A stretch of DNA of 39,885 nucleotides. Origin: Acidobacteriaceae bacterium (GTDB taxonomy: Bacteria; Acidobacteriota; Terriglobia; Terriglobales; Acidobacteriaceae). The DNA lies in assembly GCA_003140075.1 (NCBI GenBank), contig PLIO01000098.1:1-39885 (forward strand), in the 5' to 3' direction. Numbering within the stretch: the stretch's first letter is position 1; each line of letters starts with the position of its first letter. Below the pieces are notes generated by a model, which saw nothing but the letters and a program-made list of their open reading frames with translations, searched no databases and was not told where the DNA came from. Below are positions 24,997 through 34,050 of this stretch, in pieces. A program made the position numbers and the translations under genes.

Positions 24997-25027
24997 GAAA
25001 GCCTCTCGCGCAAGCGCGGGGCTTTTT
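24997..25027 (+). terminator. Rho-independent terminator of the OmpA-family gene
   Basis: AAAGCC...CGCGC-AA-GCGCG...GGCTTT forms a GC-rich stem with a small bulge and tight loop, and runs into TTTTT, about 60 bp after the stop codon. Confidence 0.85.
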
Positions 25028-25210
25028 CGTGTTGAGAAGGGGCTTGCCACGTCTGGCCTCATGGACCGAATAGCCAAACAGCCGCGAAGAATCGTCAGGT
25101 GGAGGAATCTCGGAAAGTTGAGCCACAGAACAGGTCGCTAAGGTCCAGATCCGGATGGATTCTCCCCGCATTGAAGTTTTCTACCGATTCCCCCCCGGTC
25201 ACGCGACCTC

Positions 25211-26596
25211 TCACGCGACTACCGGAATATTCACGACTCCCGCCGTACCGAACACTCGCCGATAGCGTTCAATTTCACTGGGCGGACCGAGCGCCTTCGC
25301 GTAATTGTCGGAGAGTTTGACCGCCGGTCGGCCCTCGACGGTCGAGACTTTGCAGATCAGGCTAATGGGATCGAAGCCGCTGCCTCCACTCGGGTCGCAG
25401 CCGCGGAAATCGTTGGTGAGCAGAGTACCCCAGCCGGCGCTGAAGCGAATCCGGCGGCCTGGTGCCCACTTTCGTGTATCCAGGAAGTCGGCGGCATTCT
25501 TGAAATCCGAGGTAGTCGCGCCGCCCTGAAGCTTTCCACCAAAATGGGCATGCAGCCCGAGTATGTCGTCCACGTCGAGTGCGTCGGAGGCGATGATGAG
25601 TTTGTCTTGCGGGTCTCGACCGTGCGCTTTCAGCCACGCGATGTATTCGTCGCCAGCCACGTAAGGATTCTTGCTGTCAATGCGCTGCCCCGTCCAATCT
25701 GCCACCCAACTGGGCGTGCCTGCCAGGAACTGAGTGGTGCCGAACGTGTCCGGCAGCATGATCCGGAGTGCGCCTTCGTAAGTTTCCTGCCACAGTTCGA
25801 GGACGCGGTATTGCGAAGCCTTCAAAGCCTCGTCACCTGGAGCGAGCGCCGCCATTGCCATGGGGATCTCATGGGCATTGGTGCCAATCGCCTCCAGATC
25901 GTGCTTGTGCGCGAGGAAGGCGTTGGAGGTTCCAATAAAGCCGGGGCCCAGATTCGAAGCCATGGCATTCACTACATATTCCTGCCACAAAAAGCTGTGC
26001 CGGCGCCGGGTTCCGAAGTCGGCAACGCTGAGACCGGGAACCCCGCGCAGACGTTCGATCTTGTGCCATAACCTGGTCTTCGCCCGGGCATATAAAATGT
26101 CGAGACGGAATTCGTTGAGTCTTTTTAGATTCGCCCTGGTTCTCAGTTCGTCGAGAATCGAGAGCGCGTACAGTTCCCACATCGTCGTCTCCGTCCATAA
26201 GCCGTCGAAGGAGAGGTGGAACTGACCGTTCTTCAGCGACAGTTCGTAGTCCGACAATTTGAAATCCCGCTCCAACCATTCCAGGAACGCCGGTTCAAAA
26301 ATCCCGCGGCGGCCGTAGAACGTGTTGCCCGCCAGCCAAACCAGTTCGGATTTTCGAAACTGCAGTTTCCTCACGTGCTCCATCTGCGCGGTAAGATCGT
26401 GGATGGAAAACAGGTCCGCGAGCCGCACGCCGGAAGAGCGGTTGAAAAGCGAAAAGGAAACGTGGGTTTTCGGAAAGTGCTTCCAGATAAACTGCAGCAT
26501 CAGCAGCTTGTAGAAGTCGGTATCAAGCAGAGACCGCGTAACCGGGTCGAGTTCCCAGTTGTGGTTGTGCGCCCGTTCCGCGAAGTTGACGATCAT
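25211..26596 (-). CDS. pncB: Nicotinate phosphoribosyltransferase
   Basis: First step of NAD salvage: nicotinate + PRPP (+ATP) to NaMN. The 461-residue protein carries LLDTDFYKLLMLQFIWKHFP at the N-terminus, the ADFGTRRRHSFLWQE motif (with the phosphorylated-type H nearby), GTSNAFLAHKHDLEAIGTNAHEIPM, DTFGTTQFL and IIASDALDVDDI, all diagnostic. The start ATG (complement 26594-26596) lacks a strong Shine-Dalgarno. Divergent from the CPBP gene across a 183-bp gap that must hold both promoters. Confidence 0.95.
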   Translation of the reverse strand: MIVNFAERAHNHNWELDPVTRSLLDTDFYKLLMLQFIWKHFPKTHVSFSLFNRSSGVRLADLFSIHDLTAQMEHVRKLQFRKSELVWLAGNTFYGRRGIFEPAFLEWLERDFKLSDYELSLKNGQFHLSFDGLWTETTMWELYALSILDELRTRANLKRLNEFRLDILYARAKTRLWHKIERLRGVPGLSVADFGTRRRHSFLWQEYVVNAMASNLGPGFIGTSNAFLAHKHDLEAIGTNAHEIPMAMAALAPGDEALKASQYRVLELWQETYEGALRIMLPDTFGTTQFLAGTPSWVADWTGQRIDSKNPYVAGDEYIAWLKAHGRDPQDKLIIASDALDVDDILGLHAHFGGKLQGGATTSDFKNAADFLDTRKWAPGRRIRFSAGWGTLLTNDFRGCDPSGGSGFDPISLICKVSTVEGRPAVKLSDNYAKALGPPSEIERYRRVFGTAGVVNIPVVA

Positions 26597-26779
26597 CGGG
26601 CGGTGGCGCCGTTGGAATCGGCTGCCAGAGCCGCAAACCGAATTCGTAGATATTTTGCAGCCACAAAGTTATTGAAGCGGAAGCTGCGAGAACTGTCAAT
26701 GTTGGGCGATACCGCCGCTTTGCAGTCTATGAATATAGAACAACAAATCCTAAGGTGATCCAAGTCTTAAGATAATCCC

Positions 26780-27658
26780 ATGCAGAACCTGACGCCAATC
26801 GCGATCGCGGCGCTCGGATTGGAACTGGCTCCGGCGGTTGCTTTCGGCTGTGCCACAGAGCGGGTGACGCGCGCTGTGGGGCGCTGGCCCGTAGCTGTGC
26901 GCGTGAGTTTTCCGGCATTGCTGGTGGCGCCTTACATGATGGTCTCGCTCTCCCAGCACATGTTCCGCTGGGCGTGGTTCGCGCTCTACGCCCTGTTGCC
27001 GGTTACGATTGCATGGCTGCTCCTGCGCGCCGCAGCGGCCGACGCCGAGCAACGCGGCAACTGGCGCGACGCCCTGATTCTGCTGGTGCTCGGGCTCGCC
27101 GTGGACTTGCGTTGGTTCGATCATGCGTGGCCCGCGGGTCTTCGGGCCTTGAACGAGTTGCTCTTGGTGGATGCGGGTTTGTATGGATTCCTGGCGATCC
27201 GGCAACTCAGCGGGACCGGATTTGATTTCCACTTGAAATGGAGCGACTGGAAAACAGGCCTGCGCGAGCTGGCTCTTTTCACGCCTCCAGTTATCGTGCT
27301 GGGATTAGCACTGGGCTTCATCCATCCGCACAGCAACCTGCCGGGAATCGGCAGCGCGCTGCTGCGCTGGGTGGGAATATTTTTCTTTACCGCCGTGCCG
27401 GAAGAACTCTTCTTTCGCGCCTGGGTGCAAAACCTATTGGAACGCCGCGTGGGACGGCGCGCAGCGCTGGCGATCGCCTCGATATTGTTCGGCCTGTCGC
27501 ATTTCAACAAACGCTCCGCCCATTTCAATTGGCGCTACGTGCTGCTGGCCACCATCGCCGGGATTTTCTACGGACGCGCGTGGCGCGAGCGGCGACGCGT
27601 GCCGGCATCGACGATTACCCATGCGAGCGTGGATTGGATTTGGGGTTTGTGGTTTTAA
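26780..27658 (+). CDS. CPBP (CAAX/Abi) family intramembrane protease
   Basis: 292 residues with about eight hydrophobic segments. The ABI-domain motifs are intact: PEELFFRAWVQNLL with E208, E209 and R213, then GLSHFNK with H241, and THASVDW at the C-terminus. Known members are intramembrane glutamyl proteases (Rce1-like) or bacteriocin-immunity and regulator-processing proteins; the substrate is unknown here. It faces a degenerate paralogue (27746-28387, opposite strand) across a heptamer hairpin. Confidence 0.88.
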   Translation: MQNLTPIAIAALGLELAPAVAFGCATERVTRAVGRWPVAVRVSFPALLVAPYMMVSLSQHMFRWAWFALYALLPVTIAWLLLRAAAADAEQRGNWRDALILLVLGLAVDLRWFDHAWPAGLRALNELLLVDAGLYGFLAIRQLSGTGFDFHLKWSDWKTGLRELALFTPPVIVLGLALGFIHPHSNLPGIGSALLRWVGIFFFTAVPEELFFRAWVQNLLERRVGRRAALAIASILFGLSHFNKRSAHFNWRYVLLATIAGIFYGRAWRERRRVPASTITHASVDWIWGLWF

Positions 27659-27662
27659 GCAA

Positions 27663-27748
27663 TGATCAGTGCCCGGTGGTCAGTGGGCCGCCGACGCCGG
27701 ATCTCTTCATCAAGGGGACTTACACTGGCCAGTGACCACTTACCACTA
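27663..27748. repeat. Inverted heptamer repeat between convergent CPBP genes
   Basis: The left arm 27663-27687 contains three heptamers (GATCAGT/GCCCGGT/GGTCAGT) and matches 551-575 at 22 of 25 bases. The right arm ~27722-27748 on the opposite strand reads four exact-register words of the form (TA)AGTGG. It occupies the gap between two convergent stop codons, where it could act as a bidirectional hairpin. Confidence 0.75.
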
Positions 27749-28387
27749 CTGCGTTGCGTGATAACGCAGATATCCCAGCCCAACCCGCAAATGATGATGC
27801 AGCGCGTCCGGCACGCAGATGGCAAAGCAGAGGCCGAGCAGTCCCTGCGCCAGGCCGAGCGCCCAAATATTTTGATAGCGCCGGAACAGCGCACAGGCCA
27901 CGACGCCCCAGACCAGCGTGGCCGCCGTGAGCACGAGATTGGGCAAGTGTGCCGCGGCGAAGAGCGTACCGGCGAGAGCCACTGCGGCAGAATTACTCGG
28001 TAGCAGCCTCAGCAGGCGGTCCATAAAATAATCCTGCAAAAGAAATTGCTGGTAAATCGTCCACACCACATAGCCGGAGATGTGGGCGAAATCGGCTTTG
28101 TAGAGCGGATGCAGCGTGCCTGTCTTCGCAGCGGCGAAAATGCTCAGCGCGGCAAGCGCGGTTGCAGCTGGCAAGATCCACAACGACGCCACCAAGCCGC
28201 GCCAGCCCAGGCCCAACTCATCGCGATCCTTTCCGCGCGCCAGCACCACCGACAAAGTCAGCGCCAGAACAACCGGCGCGAAAAAGCGTTGCAAATGCTC
28301 CGGCGTCCAAATGACTCCCACAACCGCCCCATAGCCGAGAATCAGTTCGATCAAATCGCGGGTGCGGCTGGGATGTTCACTCGACAC
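27746..28387 (-). CDS. CPBP-family membrane protein with altered catalytic motif
   Basis: 213 residues, about six hydrophobic segments. It aligns with the ABI domain, but the first motif EExxxR is replaced: [10 protein letters not shown] puts Q113, Q114 and Q118 where E, E and R belong. The second-motif histidine is kept (FAAAHLPN, H147) and a GLAQGLLG segment stands in motif 3. Replacing both glutamates should abolish protease chemistry, so a pseudo-protease with a binding or chaperone role is inferred. It starts 11 bp inside the end of the ABC ATPase gene, so the two are probably co-transcribed. Confidence 0.82.
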   Translation of the reverse strand: MSSEHPSRTRDLIELILGYGAVVGVIWTPEHLQRFFAPVVLALTLSVVLARGKDRDELGLGWRGLVASLWILPAATALAALSIFAAAKTGTLHPLYKADFAHISGYVVWTIYQQFLLQDYFMDRLLRLLPSNSAAVALAGTLFAAAHLPNLVLTAATLVWGVVACALFRRYQNIWALGLAQGLLGLCFAICVPDALHHHLRVGLGYLRYHATQ

Positions 28388-29228
28388 TAAACCCTACCTC
28401 CGGCGTGGCCTCGATCAGGCTGCGTGTATAAGGATGCTGTGGCCGCTCGGTGATTTGCCCCGTCGATCCGATCTCGACGATCTTGCCGCGATACATCACC
28501 GCGATGCGCGTCGAAAGATAGCGCACGACCGGCATCGAATGCGAGATAAAAAGATAAGTCAGGCCGAAATCGCGCTGCAGTTGCGCGAGCAGGTTCACGA
28601 TCTGCGCGCCTACGCTCACGTCGAGCGCCGAGACCGGTTCGTCGGCCACAATGAACTTGGGACGCAGCGCGAGGGCCCGGGCGATGCCGATGCGCTGCCG
28701 TTGTCCTCCGCTGAATTCGTGCGGGAAGCGCCGCAAGATCGATTCGTCGAGGCCGACGGCGCCCAGGAGCTCAACAACTCGGGCGCGCCTGCCAGCGTTC
28801 GCAATCCTCCCCTTCGCAACACCCGTGAAGGATGAGGTCCCCTCTGCGGTCGCGCTGCCATGAATAATGAGCGGCTCGGCAATAATGTCTTCCACGCGAA
28901 AGCGGGGATCGAGCGAGGCGAAGGGATCCTGAAAGATGATCTGCATGTCACGCCGCAAGCGGCGCATTTCGCCGGCATTGGCTATGAGCAGATCGCGGCC
29001 TTCAAAGCGGATGCTGCCGGAAGTCGGCTCGATGAGCCGCAGGATTAAACGTCCGAGCGTGCTCTTGCCCGATCCCGATTCGCCGACAAGGCCCAGAGTT
29101 TCGCCAGCTTGAATATCGACCGAGACGTCATCGACAGCCCGGACTTCGCTCTTGCGCGAGTTTCCGCCAAGCGCAGATTCGCTTTGTGGAAAACTCTTGG
29201 TCAGATTGCGGATTTCAACAAGAGGCAT
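28377..29228 (-). CDS. Oligopeptide/dipeptide ABC transporter ATP-binding protein (OppF/DppF type)
   Basis: 283 residues from ATG (complement 29226-29228). Walker [10 protein letters not shown] at 49-57, Q-loop [14 protein letters not shown], signature [10 protein letters not shown] near 171-180, Walker [17 protein letters not shown]-loop SHSM, and the Opp-type C-terminus [10 protein letters not shown]. Between AEPLIIHG and [10 protein letters not shown] there is an extra ~20-residue Ser/Thr/Gly-rich insert (residues ~125-146) unusual for the family. No permease, binding protein or second ATPase is adjacent, so it is an orphan here; partners must be elsewhere. Confidence 0.88.
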   Translation of the reverse strand: MPLVEIRNLTKSFPQSESALGGNSRKSEVRAVDDVSVDIQAGETLGLVGESGSGKSTLGRLILRLIEPTSGSIRFEGRDLLIANAGEMRRLRRDMQIIFQDPFASLDPRFRVEDIIAEPLIIHGSATAEGTSSFTGVAKGRIANAGRRARVVELLGAVGLDESILRRFPHEFSGGQRQRIGIARALALRPKFIVADEPVSALDVSVGAQIVNLLAQLQRDFGLTYLFISHSMPVVRYLSTRIAVMYRGKIVEIGSTGQITERPQHPYTRSLIEATPEVGFSVE

Positions 29229-29234
29229 GTTTGT

Positions 29235-29258
29235 ATTCCAGATTCTAGAATATGGAAT
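29235..29258. promoter_or_regulatory. 24-bp near-perfect palindrome
   Basis: ATTCCAGATTCT on the left mirrors AGAATATGGAAT on the right, with a single mismatched pair. It fills most of the 35-bp gap between the EamA stop and the ABC ATPase start. It can be read as two ATTCYAG-type heptamers per arm, so it may belong to the heptamer family or be a dimeric repressor operator. Confidence 0.55.
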
Positions 29259-29263
29259 GAATC

Positions 29264-30127
29264 TTACTGCGCTGCGATCATAGGCACCGCCGCCAGCGCA
29301 GCCAGTAAGCCGACAAATCTCCACCGCGTAAGGCGCTCCTTCAGAAACACCCTGGCCAATAGCACGGTCACAGCAGGATACAGAGACGAGATGACCACCG
29401 CTTCATCGAGGCGCCCGGTCTGGCTGGCGCGAACGAACAACATCGTGCCAATCGAGTCGACGCAGCCCGTGAGCACGCCCCAGCGCACCCCGGCGGCGGT
29501 GATGTCGCGATAATTCCCGCTCAGCAGCACAATCGCCCCTGTGACCATCAAGCCGCCGGTTCGAGTAAAGGTGGCAATCCAAAGGGCCGAGCCTTCCCCG
29601 GCCTGCCGGACGCACAGATAGAATCCGGCGAAGCCGATGCCCGCGGCCACGGCGAGTCCAATCCCTTTCGGAGCGCTGCCGTCTTCGGAACGCGTGATCA
29701 GCCAGAGCCCGGCGGCGGCCAGAAAAAATCCGGCCATTGGAATCCTGCCGGGCGCCCCTTCGGTGAAGATGGAAACAAGCGCTGGAATCGCGGCGCCCAG
29801 TACAGCAGCAATCGGCGCAGTCACTCCCATTCTTCCCGCGGAGAGCGCGCGATAGAAGATCGCCAGCGACGCTCCCCCGGAGATGCCTCCCGCCAGTACC
29901 CAGGCCACACTGCGTCCGGAGGGTAGCGCCGCGTGTGTAACGGTCGCCAGCGTACCCATCAGCAGCAGGCCGCCGAGGTTTACGACCGTGGTGAACAGAA
30001 AGGCGTTGGCCCGGCGGGTGGCGTAGCCGCCAACGAAATCGCTGGTGCCCCACGCCAGAACTGCGGCCAGTCCGTAGGTAGCAGTGGCGAATTGCGGCGC
30101 CGCAGGCATGAACGAAGAGGGTAACAT
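29264..30127 (-). CDS. EamA/DMT superfamily transporter
   Basis: 287 residues with about ten transmembrane segments in two EamA repeats. The first starts [23 protein letters not shown]. The second starts near [22 protein letters not shown] and ends in the typical [35 protein letters not shown]. Members export metabolites or amino acids; no substrate can be named. The start is ATG 30127 or the internal MPAAPQ. 35 bp upstream of the ABC ATPase gene on the same strand, separated by a palindrome. Confidence 0.88.
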   Translation of the reverse strand: MLPSSFMPAAPQFATATYGLAAVLAWGTSDFVGGYATRRANAFLFTTVVNLGGLLLMGTLATVTHAALPSGRSVAWVLAGGISGGASLAIFYRALSAGRMGVTAPIAAVLGAAIPALVSIFTEGAPGRIPMAGFFLAAAGLWLITRSEDGSAPKGIGLAVAAGIGFAGFYLCVRQAGEGSALWIATFTRTGGLMVTGAIVLLSGNYRDITAAGVRWGVLTGCVDSIGTMLFVRASQTGRLDEAVVISSLYPAVTVLLARVFLKERLTRWRFVGLLAALAAVPMIAAQ

Positions 30128-30228
30128 GCACGAAATGGTTGAGCCCGCTCCCGCTTATAGCCTACAATCGATGTCCGCCATTGCCGTCTCGGATGGTAGA
30201 CTCCTAAAAGGTTTCGACCGCACAAGCC

Positions 30229-30258
30229 GTGGTTCAAAGCGAAGTGGTTCAAAGCGCA
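30229..30258. repeat. Tandem 15-bp repeat upstream of rpe
   Basis: GTGGTTCAAAGCGAA (30229-30243) is followed at once by GTGGTTCAAAGCGCA (30244-30258), 14 of 15 identical. It lies in the 167-bp EamA-rpe divergent gap, 36 bp before the rpe start, so it is placed where a regulator could act on rpe. Confidence 0.7.
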
Positions 30259-30294
30259 AACGAGCGGAGAGACTAAGGTTCGAAGAGACAACGT

Positions 30295-30969
30295 TTGATC
30301 GAGCTGGCACCTTCGATTCTTTCGGCAGACTTTGCCCGTCTCGGCGAGCAGGTGCGCGCTGCGGGTGAAGGTGGCGCAAGTGTCGTCCATGTGGATATCA
30401 TGGATGGGCATTTCGTCCCGAACCTGACGATTGGTCCGCCGGTGGTGAAGTCGCTGCGCAAAGTCACCGACTTGCCGCTGGATTGCCATCTGATGATCGA
30501 GAATCCAGACGAGTTCATCCCGGCGTTTGCCGAAACCGGAGCGGACTGGATTTCGGTGCACCAGGAAGCTTGCCGGCATCTGAACCGTACTCTGCATCTC
30601 ATCAAGAGCCACGATTGTCTGGCTGGAGTGGTAATTAATCCCGCTACGCCGGTGAGCGCGCTTGAGGAAGTGCTTGCGATTGTCGATTATGTGCTGGTGA
30701 TGTCGGTGAATCCGGGCTTCGGCGGGCAAAAGTTTATTCCGTCTACGCTGCACAAAATGCGGCAATTAGCCGAGATTCGCAGCCACCGGCGACTGACTTA
30801 CCGCATCGAAGTGGATGGCGGCGTGGCGCTCGACACGGTGGGAGATGTGGTGCGCGCAGGTGCGGAAATTCTGGTGGCGGGCAACGCCGTGTTCGGTAAT
30901 GGTGATCCAAGAGAGAATGCCGAGGGGCTGCTGAAGGCTGCGACCGAAGCGGCTCTCTTGAAAGTCTAA
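30295..30969 (+). CDS. rpe: Ribulose-phosphate 3-epimerase
   Basis: Interconverts ribulose-5-P and xylulose-5-P in the pentose phosphate pathway. A TIM barrel of 224 residues. The start is [16 protein letters not shown] with the conserved [19 protein letters not shown] supplies H and D metal ligands, DCHLMI the second [13 protein letters not shown] the phosphate and lid loop, and EVDGGV the second catalytic D. The start must be TTG 30295: an in-frame TAA lies a few codons upstream and no ATG or GTG precedes the conserved sequence. The Shine-Dalgarno is weak (GAAGAGA). Confidence 0.95.
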   Translation: MIELAPSILSADFARLGEQVRAAGEGGASVVHVDIMDGHFVPNLTIGPPVVKSLRKVTDLPLDCHLMIENPDEFIPAFAETGADWISVHQEACRHLNRTLHLIKSHDCLAGVVINPATPVSALEEVLAIVDYVLVMSVNPGFGGQKFIPSTLHKMRQLAEIRSHRRLTYRIEVDGGVALDTVGDVVRAGAEILVAGNAVFGNGDPRENAEGLLKAATEAALLKV

Positions 30970-30996
30970 AGCAAGTTTTATAGGGCGGTTTGAAAG

Positions 30997-31052
30997 GGCA
31001 TGGCTTCCAGCCATGCCGCAAGGGTTCCCAAGAATTAGTGGCTTTAGCCGCT
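30997..31052. repeat. Two REP-like hairpins after rpe
   Basis: GGCATGGCT-TCC-AGCCATGCC (30997-31017) is a perfect 9-bp stem with a 3-nt loop. AGTGGCT-TT-AGCCGCT (31037-31052) is a 7-bp stem with one G-T pair. The two together resemble the dispersed 'GGC..GGCTTCAGCC..GCC / GTGGCTTTAGCCGC' intergenic element I recall from related genomes. No T-tract follows. Confidence 0.65.
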
Positions 31053-31084
31053 GAGGAAACCCCGTATCCTGATTCGAGGTCCTA

Positions 31085-32581
31085 ATGTCACGTCGATTTT
31101 CGTTGGTCGCGGTACTGGGCATGTTTCTGATGATCACGGCGGCTTGCACCAATAAGAAGGCCGTCAATCCGCTGGCGAATGTGGGTTCGAAGCAGCCCGA
31201 CAAAGTATTGTTCGACAAAGCCATGGACGCGATGAAGCACAACCGCTTCGACGTGGCGCGCATGACGCTGCAGACCTTGATCAACACCTATCCCGACTCC
31301 GAATTCATCGCGCGCGCCAAGCTCGCCGTCGGCGATTCCTGGTATGCCGAGGGCGGTACCGCGTCGCTGGCGCAGGCCGAGCAGGAGTATCGCGATTTCG
31401 AAACCTTCTTTCCTAACATGCCCGAAGCCGCCGAGGCGCAGCTGAAGATCGCCAACATCCAGTATCAGCAAATGGAAAAATCGGACCGCGACTACACCCA
31501 CGCCAAGCGGGCCGAAGATGAATACCGCAACCTGATCATGCAGTACCCGGATAACCCAAAGCTGGTAAAGGAAGGAAAAGAGCGGCTGCTGGAAGTGCAG
31601 GAAGTGCTGGCCGACCGCGAATTCGGCATCGGAAGATTCTACTTCTATAGGCTCTCTTATCCGGCATCGATTGCGCGGCTGAAAACTCTGGTAGAGAAAT
31701 ATCCGCTCTACAGCCGGGCCGATGAGGCGCTGTATCTTCTGGGGCAGAACTACGAAGGGCAGATCGCGCAGATGCGCGCCCGGCCCACCTGCGTCAAGAC
31801 CAGCCCACAGCGGGGCTGCGTCCCGGAACAGGTGAAGGCCAACATGATCGAGGAACTCACCAAGGAAGCTGCGGGCGCCTACTCCCAGATCATTACGCGC
31901 TATCCGGTGATGGACCGCGGGGACGACGCGAAGAAGCGGCTGGCCACACTGCATCAGCCCATCCCGCGGCCCACCAAGGCAGCGGTGGCGCAGAACCGGG
32001 CAGAAGAAGAAAGCCGTCGTGAGAGCACTCCGCTGGACCTGGCGTTGAGCCTGGTGAAAAAAGGACCTAACGTTGACCTGGCCGCGAAGGTGGGAGATCC
32101 GACTTTGGTCGATCCAACGCCGGTGGCTGCGAATCAAGACGCAGGCGCGACCGCGATGCGTGCCATGGGGATCCCCAGCGGAGAGCATGGCGTGAGTGGG
32201 GAGATCGTGAAGGGGGGCGTTCCCGCAGCGAATGAGCCGGCTCCGCGTTCCGATACCACCGCGGACAACAGTCAGCCTTTCGCGCGGCCGAACACAGTCA
32301 CTGCGCCCGATCCGAACGAACTGAAGCCTTCCGATGTGGCTGGAATGAAGCCCAGCGGACCGCCCGACCCGAACGAGTTGACTCCGGTCGCTGCAGCCCA
32401 GAATGCAATAGCCGCCAGTCAGCCCGCGCCGCCGCCCGTACAGGTCAATGAGATTCAGCAAGGGCAGGCAGGCTTGAGCAGTTCGGCCGCTAGTGCGAGT
32501 TCCAGCCTGGCCAGCGACAAAGATGTTTCGAGCAGCAAGAAGAAGAAAAAGAAGGGATTGAAGAAGATCATGCCGTTCTAA
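31085..32581 (+). CDS. bamD: BamD-like outer-membrane assembly lipoprotein with long C-terminal tail
   Basis: Lipoprotein: signal SLVAVLGMFLMITAAC with the acylated C21. Residues ~40-270 form TPR-like repeats of the YfiO/BamD type (LFDKAMDAMKHNRFDVARMTLQTLINTYPDSEFI, AEAQLKIANIQYQQM, IGRFYFYRLSYPASIARLKTLVEKYPLYSRADEALYLLGQ). BamD is the essential lipoprotein of the outer-membrane barrel assembly machine. Unlike typical BamD (~245 residues), another ~220 residues follow: Pro/Ala/Ser-rich with repeated PDPNEL(K/T)P units, ending in a polylysine stretch (SSSKKKKKKGLKKIMPF). GAGGT lies six bases before the ATG. Confidence 0.85.
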   Translation: MSRRFSLVAVLGMFLMITAACTNKKAVNPLANVGSKQPDKVLFDKAMDAMKHNRFDVARMTLQTLINTYPDSEFIARAKLAVGDSWYAEGGTASLAQAEQEYRDFETFFPNMPEAAEAQLKIANIQYQQMEKSDRDYTHAKRAEDEYRNLIMQYPDNPKLVKEGKERLLEVQEVLADREFGIGRFYFYRLSYPASIARLKTLVEKYPLYSRADEALYLLGQNYEGQIAQMRARPTCVKTSPQRGCVPEQVKANMIEELTKEAAGAYSQIITRYPVMDRGDDAKKRLATLHQPIPRPTKAAVAQNRAEEESRRESTPLDLALSLVKKGPNVDLAAKVGDPTLVDPTPVAANQDAGATAMRAMGIPSGEHGVSGEIVKGGVPAANEPAPRSDTTADNSQPFARPNTVTAPDPNELKPSDVAGMKPSGPPDPNELTPVAAAQNAIAASQPAPPPVQVNEIQQGQAGLSSSAASASSSLASDKDVSSSKKKKKKGLKKIMPF

Positions 32582-32596
32582 ACGGCGAGCATAAAT

Positions 32597-33799
32597 TCAC
32601 CTCACGGTCTGCGACTGAATCATCGGCGACTCATAGGTCAGCTCTATATCTTTTTCTATCTGCGTGGCTCGGGCGGGATTTTCCGCCTTGAGCTCTTCGA
32701 GTATCGGCTCCAGGAAGCGGCGGTATTTTTGCAGCCCTCGGATGTCGTGCGTCGTAAGTATTCTCTCCACCGCTTGCGCGGTTGCGGGAGTGACCAGCTC
32801 GAGTCTGCCCACGAAAACGCGAACCGTCTGCGCCGGAGCGGGATTGATGGTGAGAGGGACGATCGCGTTCAGAAAATCATGCGGCACAACGTAAAATAGC
32901 CGGCTTCCCTCCTCAAACCACGATTGCCGCCAGGTCTCGATCATGGCGTGGGCCTCGTCGGGATACAGGCCCTGAGCGGTCAAAATGTCCTGCAGGTCCC
33001 GGCCCATCGAATCGAAAGTCGCGGTCAGCTCCGGAGGGTCGAGCGACATTTCGCTCTGGAGCCCGCCACCGATCCGGTAACCGACCTTGTCCCCACGGCG
33101 CTCAAATAAAATCACGCTCGAGATTTCTTCCTGAGCAAGATTCTTGATGCGTAGGTTGCCCTCGGGCGTCACGGTTGCTGAGATAGGGACGGAAAATGTG
33201 GACACACCGCGATAGAAGAGAAATCTCTCCTGTTGATCACCCGCGGCAGTCTTCACCACCAGAGGTGCGGCTGATGTTTTCCGTGCCGCATAGTACTGGT
33301 TCCCTTCATTCTCGCGCGGAAAGCCGGGGGCGAGATTCGGCGATACTGTGACGGAATCCCAGGCGATACTGCCGCCGCCGTGCCGCCGGTAGAGAGCTTC
33401 GCGGTCAAGAACCTTCTCGGGATCTGGCTTGACGCGGCTCGCCTGCGGATACCACTCCGTGATCAATCCTTTGGAGAATTTGACCTTCACAGATACTGTC
33501 ACCTCGTGCGGGGAGTAGAAGTAAAGCACAGGCGTCTCCATACGAACCGTGCCCAGTAGACCGGCCTTGGCTTGAGGACCACTGAAATGATCAACAAAGT
33601 GCGGCAGAACGGCAGATCCGTTTAGCGTCGACCATTTCTCGGCCAGGCCGTCCCCGCCCGCGATTGAGGTAAAGGTCCCCCATTCGTGAACCGTGAGATC
33701 GAGATCGATGGGCTGATTCTGGGCGCTAAATGTGGCAGACAAGCTGAAGCAAAGCAACGTAAGACCGAAAATGCGGGACCGAATCACCATTGGGAGCAT
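32597..33799 (-). CDS. Exported protein of the VHEWGTFT family, function unknown
   Basis: 400 residues with a signal peptide (SRIFGLTLLCFSLSATFSAQ). The mature N-terminus LTVHEWGTFTSIAGGDGLAEKW is a motif I recall from secreted hypothetical proteins of Acidobacteriota and Planctomycetota. Later features are METPVLYFYSPHEVTVSVKVKFSKGLITEWYP (beta-rich), FLFYRGVSTF, and a helical C-terminus LQKYRRFLEPILEELKAEN. No catalytic motif can be named. The ATG has GGAGG about six bases upstream. Convergent with bamD, monocistronic, and followed by no clear terminator. Confidence 0.8.
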   Translation of the reverse strand: MLPMVIRSRIFGLTLLCFSLSATFSAQNQPIDLDLTVHEWGTFTSIAGGDGLAEKWSTLNGSAVLPHFVDHFSGPQAKAGLLGTVRMETPVLYFYSPHEVTVSVKVKFSKGLITEWYPQASRVKPDPEKVLDREALYRRHGGGSIAWDSVTVSPNLAPGFPRENEGNQYYAARKTSAAPLVVKTAAGDQQERFLFYRGVSTFSVPISATVTPEGNLRIKNLAQEEISSVILFERRGDKVGYRIGGGLQSEMSLDPPELTATFDSMGRDLQDILTAQGLYPDEAHAMIETWRQSWFEEGSRLFYVVPHDFLNAIVPLTINPAPAQTVRVFVGRLELVTPATAQAVERILTTHDIRGLQKYRRFLEPILEELKAENPARATQIEKDIELTYESPMIQSQTVR

Positions 33800-34050
33800 A
33801 GTGCCCTCCGCTACGCGGCATCTAGCATAACTCTTTCTTGGACGATGCTAGCAGCCACGGGGTTAGACGCGACAGAGGAATTTCGGTTTCCCCTCCATCA
33901 TCTTTCTCTTGGCTGGGAGTCTTCCTCTTTGCCCTCAACGCGCGCACTAGATGTTGACCACTGGTAACCAGGTAACCTCCCGTCGGATCATTGACTTACC
34001 TTCACGGGCAGGTTACCTTCGCCTTATCTCCCCTCATCAGAGGACTTTCC

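Noticed and set aside
30225..30290. tRNA-like TTCAA/TTCGA words upstream of rpe
   Set aside because: No acceptor, D or anticodon stems can be drawn; the words come from a tandem 15-bp repeat.
31088..32461. 457-codon minus-strand frame
   Set aside because: Shadow of the bamD-like gene, which has a lipobox and TPR repeats.
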